A DNA stretch of 64,000 bases, from assembly GCA_049366695.1 (NCBI GenBank), contig JBMNCR010000060.1, positions 47,051 through 111,050 on the forward strand. Direction: 5' to 3'. Both the position numbers and the translations under genes were made by a program. Below, piece after piece: positions 54,180 through 62,717 of the stretch. The DNA comes from JBMNCR01 sp049366695 (GTDB lineage Bacteria > Bacillota > Clostridia > Eubacteriales > Alkalibacteraceae). The notes beneath the pieces are model-generated. The model saw only the letters and a list, made by a program, of their open reading frames with translations, had not been told where the DNA came from and did no database searches. How positions within the stretch are numbered: position 1 is the stretch's first letter; every line of letters starts with the position of its first letter.

Positions 54180-55691
54180 CTAATTCTCCTTCTTATCATC
54201 CACTAAAACTTTGATAATTCCATTGATATCATATTTTTCAGCTTCTTTATGTACTTTCAATCCATGATCTGTTATTGTTTTTGAAGTTATTGGCCCTATA
54301 GAAATCAGTTTTGTTTCATTAAGTATATCAGTGTGATTATCTAACATATGAATTAAATTTTTTACTGTCGAAGAACTGGTAAATGTAATATAATCTATCT
54401 TATCATTCAAAATAAGTTCTTTGATTTCTTCTTTCTTTTCAATACCTTGTCCTAAAACTGTCTGATAAATTTTAAGTTCCTTAACATTACATATCTTTTG
54501 CAATTCTTCTACCAAGTAATTTCTTGCTTCTTTTGCCCGTGGTATCAAAATTTTATCTGAAGCTGACAACAAGGGTGCAACTTCTTCATAAATACTTTCA
54601 GCTATATAATTACTAGGTACAATATCAGGATTAATATGATATTTCTTAATTTCTTCAGCTGTTGTATTACCTATAGCTACTATTTTTGTATTTGAAAGTT
54701 GTCTGTTATCCAATCCTAAGCTATACATTCTTTCAAAGAAAATCTTTACTCCATTTTGACTAGTAAAAATAATATAATTGTTTTCATTTACTTTTTTTAT
54801 CTCTTCGCATATAGCCCTATTATTACTTAAATCTTCAATTTTAATTACTGGAAATTCAATTGGATTTCCACCTAAATCATATATCTTTTCTGACAATTTT
54901 GAACTCTGTTGTCTTGCTCTTGTAACTAATATATTCTTGCCATGTAATGGCTTGTTTTCAATAAAATTTAAATGTTGTCTTAGTCTAACAACTTCTCCTA
55001 CTACAATAATACTTGGTGATTTAATTTTTTCTCTTATGGTAATTTCGTAAATATCTTCCAAAGTTCCAGTAACAACTTTTTGCTTATCTGTAGTTGCCCA
55101 ATTAATAACTGCAACTGGAGTATTAGAATCCATGCCTTTTTCTCTTAAATTTAATGTTATTTTTTTTATTTCACCCATTCCCATTAAAAAAACCAAGGTG
55201 CCTTTTAACCTACCTATAACATCCCAATTTAATTCTTCATTTTCATCTTTCAAATGACCTGTTATCACATGAAAAGATGAAGCACATTCTCTATGTGTTA
55301 TGGGTATTCCTGCATAAGCTAACCCGCCTATTGCTGAGGTGATCCCTGGAATTACCTCTACATCAATATTTCTTTCGACTAAATATTGGCCTTCTTCTCC
55401 TCCTCTTCCAAAAACATAAGGATCTCCACCTTTTAGTCTAGTTACGATTTTCCCCTCAGATGCTTCCTGCCATAAAATTTCATTAATCTGATCTTGTGTT
55501 TTTGTATGATTGCTTGATTCTTTTCCAACGTATATCAGCTTACAATTATCTTTTCTATAATCTAATAGCTTTGTACTTACTAACCTATCATATATAATTA
55601 CATCAGCTTTTTTTATACATTCAATACCTTTTAAAGTAATAAGTTTATAATCTCCTGGACCTGCTCCAACTAAATAAACTTTATTTGTCAT
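54180..55691 (-). CDS. cobA-hemD: Uroporphyrinogen-III C-methyltransferase / uroporphyrinogen-III synthase fusion
   Basis: 503 residues from the ATG at 55691. Residues about 1-245 are the SUMT methylase (VYLVGAGPGDYKLITLKG, VIYDRLVS, RLKGGDPYVFGRGGEEGQYL, PGITSAIGGLAYAGIPITHRE); about 250-503 are uroporphyrinogen-III synthase (ILVTRARQQSSKLSEKI, IFTSQNGVKIFFERM, ITFTSSSTVKNLIHML). The fusion makes uroporphyrinogen III and turns it into precorrin-2, committing flux to B12 and siroheme. This fusion is usual in Clostridia. Confidence 0.95.
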   Translation of the reverse strand: MTNKVYLVGAGPGDYKLITLKGIECIKKADVIIYDRLVSTKLLDYRKDNCKLIYVGKESSNHTKTQDQINEILWQEASEGKIVTRLKGGDPYVFGRGGEEGQYLVERNIDVEVIPGITSAIGGLAYAGIPITHRECASSFHVITGHLKDENEELNWDVIGRLKGTLVFLMGMGEIKKITLNLREKGMDSNTPVAVINWATTDKQKVVTGTLEDIYEITIREKIKSPSIIVVGEVVRLRQHLNFIENKPLHGKNILVTRARQQSSKLSEKIYDLGGNPIEFPVIKIEDLSNNRAICEEIKKVNENNYIIFTSQNGVKIFFERMYSLGLDNRQLSNTKIVAIGNTTAEEIKKYHINPDIVPSNYIAESIYEEVAPLLSASDKILIPRAKEARNYLVEELQKICNVKELKIYQTVLGQGIEKKEEIKELILNDKIDYITFTSSSTVKNLIHMLDNHTDILNETKLISIGPITSKTITDHGLKVHKEAEKYDINGIIKVLVDDKKEN

Positions 55692-56595
55692 TTCCCAACA
55701 TCTCCTCAACGATTATTTTAGCCAACTTATCTCCTAGTTCTTCTTCTTCTCCTATATGTCCAGAGATTTCATGTTTTATTATTTTCGTACCTTCTTCATT
55801 TCCTAAAAGCCCTTCTAATATAATACTATTCCCTTCAATAGTACATAATGCTCCCATGGGAATATGACAATTTCCATTAACTCCTTTTAAAAATGCCCTT
55901 TCACATTTGATTTGTATTTCAGTTTTATAATCTGTTATGCTCTCTAAAATATTATGTATTGAAATATCATCTTCTCTTACTTCTAAAGCCAAAGCTCCTT
56001 GTGCAGGAGATGGCAACATTATTTTTGGAGAAAGTAGTTGAATATTTTTTTCTAAACTTTTATATAGTCCTAACCTTTTTAAACCTGCTGCAGCTAGTAC
56101 TATACCATCTAGATTATTTTCCTTCATCTTTCGTATTCGCGTATCAATATTGCCTCTTATAGGAACAATATCTAAATCAGGTCTCACCATTAATAATTGA
56201 AATCCTCTCCGTTTACTTCCTGTAGCAATTTTTGCACCTAAAGGTAATTCATCTAATGATTTATATTCGTCTTTTAAAATTAAAGCGTCCCTACAATCTT
56301 CTCTGATAGGTGTCCAAGAGAATTTCAATCCCGGATGAAGCTCACCAGGCATATCTTTCATACTATGAACAGCAAAATCTATTTTATTTTCTAACAATTG
56401 CTCTTCTATTTCTTTTACAAATACTCCTTTTTCTCCAATTTTATCTAAACTAACATTTTGAATTCTATCTCCGGTTGTAGTAATTATTTTCAGTTCAAAA
56501 TTTAACTCAGGATGTTTGTTTTTTAACTGAGTAATTATCCATTTTGTCTGGGTCAACGCTAACTTACTTCCCCTTGTTCCAACTATTATATCCAT
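55681..56595 (-). CDS. hemC: Porphobilinogen deaminase HemC
   Basis: 304 residues: IIVGTRGSKLALTQTKWI, FAVHSMKDMPGELHPGL, REDCRDALILKD, IATGSKRRGFQLLMVRPDL, IRGNIDTRIRKM, LPSPAQGALALEVRE and the cofactor-binding cysteine in GVNGNCHIPMGA. Makes hydroxymethylbilane. Overlaps the next gene by 11 bp. Confidence 0.96.
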   Translation of the reverse strand: MDIIVGTRGSKLALTQTKWIITQLKNKHPELNFELKIITTTGDRIQNVSLDKIGEKGVFVKEIEEQLLENKIDFAVHSMKDMPGELHPGLKFSWTPIREDCRDALILKDEYKSLDELPLGAKIATGSKRRGFQLLMVRPDLDIVPIRGNIDTRIRKMKENNLDGIVLAAAGLKRLGLYKSLEKNIQLLSPKIMLPSPAQGALALEVREDDISIHNILESITDYKTEIQIKCERAFLKGVNGNCHIPMGALCTIEGNSIILEGLLGNEEGTKIIKHEISGHIGEEEELGDKLAKIIVEEMLGNDK

Positions 56596-56636
56596 TAAAG
56601 AATCTCCTTTATAATTTATTATCTATAAATCAATAA

Positions 56637-57233
56637 TTATAATTGTTTATAATAATCCTTTAGTTCCTTTAAATTCATATTTACTAAACTATTTAGAATG
56701 GACTTTTTATTTATCATATATTTTTCATCTTTTAATATCTTTTCTCTAATAATTCCTAATAAATCAATATATTCCTCTAATTCTTCTGGATATTTGTTTT
56801 CTATATCTTTCTTCAATTTTTTACATAACGAAGGACTTTTCCCAGAAGTAGATACGCAAATTATCAAATCTCCTCTTCTTACCACTGAAGGAACAATGTA
56901 ATCAGTTATATCGATATCATTAACTACATTACATAGTATTTTCTTCTTCGAACATTCATCTTTGATTAATGTATTTATCTCTATTGAATCTGTAGCTGCA
57001 ATAACTAAATAACAATTTTCTATAAAATGAGGTTCATATTCATTTATTACCATTATCATATTGTTTTGAAATTGTGTTTGAAGTACTAAAAAATCACTAA
57101 CAAATTCTTTGCTTATAATCCTTACTCTTGCTCCACACTCTAAAATAGATTTGCATTTTTTATATGCAACTTTCCCACCACCAATTATACATACTTGCTT
57201 ATTTAACAAATCAATCATTATTGGATAGTACAT
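56637..57233 (-). CDS. sirC: Precorrin-2 dehydrogenase (SirC/Met8-like)
   Basis: 198 residues from the ATG at 57233. NAD-binding Rossmann start MYYPIMIDLLNKQVCIIGGGKVAYKKC, then ATDSIEINTLIKDEC, VVNDIDITDYIVPSVVRRGDLIICVSTSGKSPSL, the CysG N-terminal/Met8 pattern. It oxidises precorrin-2 to sirohydrochlorin, the substrate of CbiK. Whether it also chelates metal cannot be told from sequence. Overlaps hemA closely (5 bp apart). Confidence 0.93.
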   Translation of the reverse strand: MYYPIMIDLLNKQVCIIGGGKVAYKKCKSILECGARVRIISKEFVSDFLVLQTQFQNNMIMVINEYEPHFIENCYLVIAATDSIEINTLIKDECSKKKILCNVVNDIDITDYIVPSVVRRGDLIICVSTSGKSPSLCKKLKKDIENKYPEELEEYIDLLGIIREKILKDEKYMINKKSILNSLVNMNLKELKDYYKQL

Positions 57234-57238
57234 ATGAT

Positions 57239-58474
57239 TCACATCCTAAAAAGTTCATTTACCATTATTATATAATCATCTAGCTTTTCAGTATCTTGTA
57301 TTTGTTTCAAATTTATTATTGGTTGCCTAATACTCTTTTTCAAAGCTGAATTCATCATTTTTTCGATAATTTCTTTATCCCTATCATGCAAATCAGTTTT
57401 CTTAAAGATAAACTCTAAAGTATCATTTTTAATTTCTTCACATCTATCATTTAAAACCTTAATTGTTGGATCTATTTTAATACTGGATTTCCACAAATGA
57501 AATTCTTTAATACATATCTCCATATATTGCATTATAGGTTGTCTTAATGTCTCTCTATATCTTATATTTGATTCAATGACACTCTTCAAATCATCGATAT
57601 CATATAGTTTAATGTTTTCAATATCTCCAATCTCTCTCTCTACATCCCTTGGCAATGCTAAGTCAAGTATAAATAATTCCTTATTTAATCTAGGTATCTC
57701 ACTTTTTTTAATTATAATATGCGGTGAAGCCGTAGTAGTAATTAGTATATCAATATCTTTTAAATAGTCATATCTATCCTCGTACCTAATAGGAATTACT
57801 CCTTCAAAATCATTGATAATTTTATTTAACTTATTATGAGTTCGATTAGTAATATAAATCTTTTCTAAGTTTTCTTCAATAATATATTGTAGAGATAGCT
57901 TCCCTATGTTTCCAACTCCAATTATCAACGCTTTCTTACCACTTAGTGACTTTATCTCTTTCTTTAACATTTTTAATCCAGCGTAACTGACTGAAGTAGG
58001 ATTTTCTGAAATTTTAAATTCATTTTTTATATACTTTGCCATTGTTATAGCTTCTCTAAACACCTTGTTTAGGATTTTGCCACTATAATTTTTTTCAATA
58101 GAAAATTCTAAAGCCTTTTTTACTTGCCCCAAAATCTGGTCTTCTCCAAGCACTAAAGAGTCTAACCCCGAAGCTACAGAATATATATGTCTTACTGCAT
58201 TTTCATTTTTTTTAATGATAAAATAATCCATTAAATTTATGTATCCAGAATATCGAATTAAATATTCTGTAACTAATTCGATTTTACGATTAATATTATT
58301 TGCTACAATAAATATTTCACTCCTATTACATGTAGAAAGAATAATTATCTCATCTATTCCATTTTCTAATAGAAAAATAGAGGCTTCATCTTTTTTTGAT
58401 TCAGTAAAAGAAACCATCTCCCTGATTTTTATTGGTGCTTTATTATGATTAACACCAATTACAGCTATCTCCAT
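57239..58474 (-). CDS. hemA: Glutamyl-tRNA reductase HemA
   Basis: 411 residues from the ATG at 58474 (GGAG 8 nt upstream). Catalytic ILSTCNRSEIF with the active cysteine, YSVASGLDSLVLGEDQILGQVKKAL, then the NADPH domain KKALIIGVGNIGKLSLQYI and the C-terminal dimerisation helix. First enzyme of the C5 pathway and first full gene after the cobalamin riboswitch and terminator, so B12 should control entry to all tetrapyrroles here. Confidence 0.96.
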   Translation of the reverse strand: MEIAVIGVNHNKAPIKIREMVSFTESKKDEASIFLLENGIDEIIILSTCNRSEIFIVANNINRKIELVTEYLIRYSGYINLMDYFIIKKNENAVRHIYSVASGLDSLVLGEDQILGQVKKALEFSIEKNYSGKILNKVFREAITMAKYIKNEFKISENPTSVSYAGLKMLKKEIKSLSGKKALIIGVGNIGKLSLQYIIEENLEKIYITNRTHNKLNKIINDFEGVIPIRYEDRYDYLKDIDILITTTASPHIIIKKSEIPRLNKELFILDLALPRDVEREIGDIENIKLYDIDDLKSVIESNIRYRETLRQPIMQYMEICIKEFHLWKSSIKIDPTIKVLNDRCEEIKNDTLEFIFKKTDLHDRDKEIIEKMMNSALKKSIRQPIINLKQIQDTEKLDDYIIMVNELFRM

Positions 58475-58483
58475 GTCCCACAC

Positions 58484-58725
58484 TCCAATAAATAAAAAAT
58501 TATATTCCTAAATATAATCAATCCTAGTTTTTCAGACCAAAAATAATCATAACAAATTAAAGTTGACTTTATAAAAATTTAAAAACTACAAATATAATAT
58601 TTTTCATTCTTTTGTATATCTATTACTCGCAATTACACTCATAATAAATAATAAAAAATCACAATATTTACTTCAATTAATTATGTAATAAAACAAGCTA
58701 TTTAAGTAAATTCCTTTTATTCAAG
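58484..58725. other. Untranslated stretch between leader terminator and hemA
   Basis: About 240 bp with no ORF, no repeat and no clear promoter; very A/T-rich. It forms the 5' leader of hemA after the terminator at 58760-58786. Confidence 0.5.
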
Positions 58726-58818
58726 TTAAAAAAACAGTAGCAAAATAATCTCATTCAATAAAAAAAACCTAACCTTGAAGGTTAGGTAAAATTTCGAATT
58801 ATTATGGTGTATACTCAC
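58726..58818 (-). CDS. Riboswitch leader ORF running through the terminator
   Basis: GTG at 58818 follows GGAGGGAA, the GGAGG being the loop of the riboswitch's last hairpin. The 30-codon ORF crosses the whole terminator hairpin and T run (codons 12-20) and ends in TAA at 58726. The peptide begins MSIHHNNSKFYLTFKVRFF and ends in Leu/Phe. It has no similarity I know. It could be a regulatory leader peptide or a chance frame; the position and ribosome site are the only support. Confidence 0.3.
   Translation of the reverse strand: MSIHHNNSKFYLTFKVRFFLLNEIILLLFF
58760..58786 (-). terminator. Intrinsic terminator of the hemA riboswitch
   Basis: CCTAACC, TTCAA loop, GGTTAGG then eight Ts on the minus strand (As at 58760-58767). 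It lies between the riboswitch and hemA and should stop transcription when cobalamin is bound. Confidence 0.9.
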
Positions 58819-58995
58819 TTCCCTCCGAAGCACCACTTACATTATTAGGCAGGTCTCCTGACTTTGAATCTACCTACTCCCAATATCACCTTCCCACATT
58901 TATCATAATGCAGTGGTATAAAGATTGGTTTCGTCATCATTACAGTAGCGGGGGCTGTAGAGGACTTACACCTCTTTCCCATTTAATTCTAATGA
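58806..58995 (-). ncRNA. Cobalamin riboswitch (upstream of the hemA-cbiJ operon)
   Basis: Minus strand: GGGAAAGAGGTGTAAGTCCTC, the core CAGCCCCCGCTACTGTA (58941-58957), CCACTGC, GGGAAGG, the B12 box GTCAGGAGACCTGCC (58848-58862) and a last hairpin GGTGCTTC-GGAGG-GAAG...CACC (58806-58834). CCTC near P5 is complementary to the GAGG of that loop, as in the L5-L13 kissing contact known in this class. Confidence 0.95.
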
Positions 58996-59026
58996 ACCTA
59001 ATTTATTTTATATTAACTTTTAAATC

Positions 59027-59055
59027 ATCATAACATAATTTGATAATTATTTCAA
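59027..59055 (-). promoter_or_regulatory. Promoter of the hemA riboswitch operon
   Basis: TTGAAA (59050-59055), exact 17-bp spacer, TATGAT (59027-59032) on the minus strand, about 30 bp before the riboswitch. The rest of the gap up to ftsH (59056-59191) shows no gene. Confidence 0.78.
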
Positions 59056-59191
59056 TCGAAAATAATTGTTCTCACACGGTAATGGCGTGTAGGGCTATTT
59101 AAAACTGGCTTATCAAATTACACGTGCACTTATAGCTATGTAAAAATTTAATTCAATTATTATAAATTTTCCAAACAAAAATATAGTCAAA

Positions 59192-60943
59192 TCACGCTGT
59201 TTTTCCTATAAATAGTAGGTCAATATCTTTTTCATTTAATGTTTCTTTTTTAATAAGTTCTTTTGAGATAATATGAAGTAATTCTATATTTTCATTTATT
59301 AATCCTTTAGTATCTTCATACAAATTCTTCATTTGTTTTCTACATTTATCAATTATCTCTTTACTATATTCAATTTTCACTGCTTCATAATTAAAAATTC
59401 CAAATTCTTCATCCATACCAAATTTAATTATAAATTCTTTTAGCATAATTGAAGCTTTTTCTATATCGTTGGAAGCGCCAGTTGTAATCTTATTTGATCC
59501 AAAAATTAATTCTTCTGCCACTCTACCTGCTAATAATACTTTAATTTCATTTATTATATCTAACTTAGTTTTATATAATCCATCTTTTGGAATACTCATA
59601 CTAAAACCCCCATACCCTCTGGTACTAGGAATAATAGTTACCTTGCTGATTATATTTTCTGGCATTAAGACTTTTGTTGCTAAAGCATGTCCTCCTTCAT
59701 GATATGCAGTAATATTTTTATCCCTTACACTTATTGTACTTCTATCTTTTTTTGCAGAACCTGCAATTACGTTAAAAAAAGCTTCATCTAAATGCTCATT
59801 ATATATCATTAATTTATTATTATTTGCAGCAATAATTGCTGCTTCATTTGCCAAGTTTTCTAACATCGCACCACTGAAATATACTGTTTCACGGGCAGTT
59901 TTTTCTATATCTAAATCTTCTTTCAAAGGTTTGTTTTTTAAATGTAATTTTAAAATTCTATATCTTGCTTTTATATCTGGAAGACCAATTTCTATCATCC
60001 TATCAAATCGCCCCGGTCTAATTAACGCTTCATCTAAAGTATCTAATCTATTTGTTGCAGCTATAACAACTATACCCTGATTACTCATAAATCCTGACAT
60101 TTCTGTTAAAAGCGCATTTAAAGTCTGATCCCTCTCATCATTATTTTGAGATATCCCATTACTTCTTTTCTTTCCTATTGCGTCAATTTCGTCAATAAAT
60201 ATAACCGCTTTTTTAGATTTCTTAGCTTTATTAAATAATTGTCGTATCCTACTAGCGCCAACTCCTACATACATTTGCACAAAATCAGAACCAGAAACTG
60301 CATAAAAAGGCACTTCTGATTCTCCAGCTATAGCTTTTGCCATTAATGTTTTTCCAGTGCCAGGAGGTCCATACAATAGTATACCCTTTGGCATATTGGC
60401 TCCCAATTTGCTATATTTTTCAGGATCCTTTATAAAATCTATTATATCTTTGACTAAATACTTTGCTTCTTCATTACCTGCAATACTTTCAAAAGTAAGA
60501 TTATATGCCTCATTTGTATTCCTACTATTTACATTTGTAAGTAATAGTTTATCCTTAGTAAATGCCTTTTTGTAATATACCAAAACAACAGTAAGTATCA
60601 CTACTACACTAACTACTGGGACTACGTTACTATATGGACCTTCGTTGTTGGTAACATTCACACCTTTTAACAAGAGAAACTCTTTCATTGTTTCTTTTTC
60701 TGGATTAGGAACAATATAGAATGTATCATCTTCTAAAGTTACTTCCATTAATTCTTCGTTTTTTATATTAACTTCTTTAACTTCACCTGATTCTAAATAT
60801 TCAATAAATGCATTATAACTAAGTTCTTCTGCATTTGATTTCGTTATAACTATTGCACTAACTATAGAAGATAATAATAGTACTGTTATTATAAATAGTA
60901 TAATCATTTGTCTCTTTTTGATGACAATTACCTCCTTCTGCAT
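59192..60943 (-). CDS. ftsH: FtsH-type membrane AAA metalloprotease
   Basis: Up to 583 residues: two TM helices (about 13-33 and 108-124) around a small outer domain; AAA module with Walker A GPPGTGKT (192-199), the pore loop YVGVGASRIR, Walker B AVIFIDEID and SRH ATNRLDTLDEALIRPGRFD; zinc protease motif HEGGH (415-419) with the third ligand in SNDIEKAS. It degrades membrane and short-lived regulatory proteins. Shorter C terminus than E. coli FtsH. The start is uncertain: AAGGAGG lies inside the frame, 7 nt before an ATC codon, with no ribosome site at the upstream ATG (60943). This may be the second FtsH of the genome. Confidence 0.92.
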   Translation of the reverse strand: MQKEVIVIKKRQMIILFIITVLLLSSIVSAIVITKSNAEELSYNAFIEYLESGEVKEVNIKNEELMEVTLEDDTFYIVPNPEKETMKEFLLLKGVNVTNNEGPYSNVVPVVSVVVILTVVLVYYKKAFTKDKLLLTNVNSRNTNEAYNLTFESIAGNEEAKYLVKDIIDFIKDPEKYSKLGANMPKGILLYGPPGTGKTLMAKAIAGESEVPFYAVSGSDFVQMYVGVGASRIRQLFNKAKKSKKAVIFIDEIDAIGKKRSNGISQNNDERDQTLNALLTEMSGFMSNQGIVVIAATNRLDTLDEALIRPGRFDRMIEIGLPDIKARYRILKLHLKNKPLKEDLDIEKTARETVYFSGAMLENLANEAAIIAANNNKLMIYNEHLDEAFFNVIAGSAKKDRSTISVRDKNITAYHEGGHALATKVLMPENIISKVTIIPSTRGYGGFSMSIPKDGLYKTKLDIINEIKVLLAGRVAEELIFGSNKITTGASNDIEKASIMLKEFIIKFGMDEEFGIFNYEAVKIEYSKEIIDKCRKQMKNLYEDTKGLINENIELLHIISKELIKKETLNEKDIDLLFIGKTA

Positions 60944-61012
60944 ATGACACTTGATTATATTATACCAACTTGCTATTATTTATTTCTACTGTTAATATAT
61001 AGCACTAATATT

Positions 61013-61333
61013 TTATAAATCATCCAAATCCAACTGCAATAAATAATAGAAACACTTAATCACAAATTTCTTTTGACTTTTATCGATAATATTTATCAAA
61101 TCAAAATTAGAGTTAAAAAATATTAATGTTGTATATTTCTCTGTAGAGATCAATTTAACTTTTATAGCAAATTTAAAAATGGAAACCCGCTTTTTAAAAT
61201 ACAATTCAACTTCATTATCTTGTATATTTTTTTTATAAAGCTTTAAAGCTAATCTTTCACTAGCTAAAACCACTTTAATAATTGAATCCTCCATATTTGC
61301 ATCAAGAACATAATCTCTGTATAAATTCCACAT
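61013..61333 (-). CDS. Hypothetical protein divergent from an XRE regulator
   Basis: 106 residues, mixed alpha/beta, no TM helix or signal: MWNLYRDYVLDANMEDSIIKVV, a basic centre (LYFKKRVSIFKFAIKVKL) and an acidic end LQLDLDDL. No family recognised. The promoter has TTGACG (61390-61395) and TAATAT (61367-61372) with a 17-bp spacer, and lies within a two-site operator, so the XRE protein encoded in the opposite direction probably represses it. Confidence 0.6.
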   Translation of the reverse strand: MWNLYRDYVLDANMEDSIIKVVLASERLALKLYKKNIQDNEVELYFKKRVSIFKFAIKVKLISTEKYTTLIFFNSNFDLINIIDKSQKKFVIKCFYYLLQLDLDDL

Positions 61334-61350
61334 AAAATCATCTCATTTTT

Positions 61351-61392
61351 ACGTTATATACGTATTATATTATCATGTTACGTATATAACGT
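61351..61392. promoter_or_regulatory. Two-site operator between the XRE gene and its divergent partner
   Basis: ACGTTATATACGTA (61351-61364) and its exact complement (61379-61392) separated by 14 bp. Each arm is itself nearly palindromic (ACGT-TATAT-ACGT), so two repressor dimers could bind 28 bp apart, covering the minus-strand -35 and -10. Confidence 0.8.
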
Positions 61393-61469
61393 CAATAGAT
61401 TGGGAATGATTTAATGTTATACTTTATACATATATTTGAGTAATAATTATTACAATATTGGAGATTATA

Positions 61470-61853
61470 ATGGAAAAATACAGAATTGGAATCATGCTGA
61501 AAAAAATTCGAAAAAGCCGATCACTAACTTTAAAAATGCTCGCAGAAAAATCTGGGCTATCAATTTCATATATTTCTGATATTGAAAGAAATAGAGCTAA
61601 TCCATCACTGGAGAGATTAAATGATTTATCTCAAGCTTTGGATATTCCTATTTCTGTATTACTTGGAGAAAATCTTGACTATCAAACTTCTCAAAAATCA
61701 TTAACGATAAAAGATGAAGGATATGATCAATATAACAATAGATTAGAAAAAGTTATCTCTTCCCTTAAATATTTAAATAATTGGCCGGAAGATGATTTTT
61801 TAGAGTTAATTTACTATATCAATGCAAAAAACTTAACTATAACGAGAAAATAA
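61470..61853 (+). CDS. XRE family transcriptional regulator
   Basis: 127 residues from the ATG at 61470, 6 nt after GGAG. A Cro/CI helix-turn-helix at about 7-62: LKKIRKSRSLTLKMLAEKSGLSISYISDIERNRANPSLERL, then a 60-residue C-terminal part without known motif (ISSLKYLNNWPEDDFLELIYYI). Divergent from the orphan gene at 61013. The type resembles SinR-like regulators of stress or prophage genes. Confidence 0.9.
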   Translation: MEKYRIGIMLKKIRKSRSLTLKMLAEKSGLSISYISDIERNRANPSLERLNDLSQALDIPISVLLGENLDYQTSQKSLTIKDEGYDQYNNRLEKVISSLKYLNNWPEDDFLELIYYINAKNLTITRK

Positions 61854-61859
61854 ATTTTA

Positions 61860-62657
61860 TTATTTTATTTTAAAACTTATAATATAATTCCAATTATTAT
61901 CTATAACTACTTCTTGATTTTTCAGCCATTCACCATCCAATCCTTGATATTTTCTTTCTCCATCAAAATGGCATAATGCAATACCCATATCTAAATAATG
62001 CATAGGATTACCTTTAGTATCTGCATTATAAAAATGGATAGTATTATCAATTATAATCAATCTCCATGGTTGATAATTAACTGCAGATGGTGCCCATTGT
62101 ATCGCTTCAAATAGTGAATACAAATCATTTCTTACTATTGGTTTTAAATCTTTATCTAAGAATAATTCATTAAATCTCTTTCTTTTTTTGTCTTTTGGCT
62201 TAAAAGAAATGAGTCTGTGTCTTAGCTTAATTTTATTATCATTATATCCCAAAGTTATAATGGCAGGTATTGTGCTTTCATTATCATTCCTTACTCCTAA
62301 TGCATCAATAATATTACTTTTATTAAATGTTCCTCCTAACCAACAAGTGCTTATATTCAATTTAGTTAGGCTAAGGACTATATTTTCTAATGTATAACCA
62401 TAATCAATTAAATAATTTTTGTTGTTTTTACACCATGCACAAACACAGTAAAATCTTCCAGTTATAAAACCATAAGTGCCTATTTTACCCTTGTAATCAT
62501 TCAAACCTTCCCCTATCATGATAAAACTGAATTCATTACCAAATAATCCTTTATAAGTATTTTTTAATATCTCGCCAACTTCTTTTTCATCATAAGGATT
62601 TAAATCACTATCTGAATAACCTCGAATTGATTTTCTTTTTTTAATAATATCTAACAT
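61860..62657 (-). CDS. Nitroreductase-family flavoprotein
   Basis: 265 residues from the ATG at 62657 (GAGAGGA). Nitroreductase opening KKRKSIRGYSDSDLNPYDEKEV, FMN-contact segment WAPSAVNYQPWRLIIID, and a CVCAWCKN pair of cysteines in the N-terminal half. It shares the two-part TM1586-like layout with the protein at 36325. Convergent with the XRE gene (6 bp between stops); no terminator seen between them. Upstream 60 bp away is the rhodanese gene on the same strand. Confidence 0.82.
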   Translation of the reverse strand: MLDIIKKRKSIRGYSDSDLNPYDEKEVGEILKNTYKGLFGNEFSFIMIGEGLNDYKGKIGTYGFITGRFYCVCAWCKNNKNYLIDYGYTLENIVLSLTKLNISTCWLGGTFNKSNIIDALGVRNDNESTIPAIITLGYNDNKIKLRHRLISFKPKDKKRKRFNELFLDKDLKPIVRNDLYSLFEAIQWAPSAVNYQPWRLIIIDNTIHFYNADTKGNPMHYLDMGIALCHFDGERKYQGLDGEWLKNQEVVIDNNWNYIISFKIK

Positions 62658-62717
62658 AATCTTTTTCCTCTCAAAGCATTTACTTTTCACTAATCTACTT
62701 TTATTAATATATACTTA

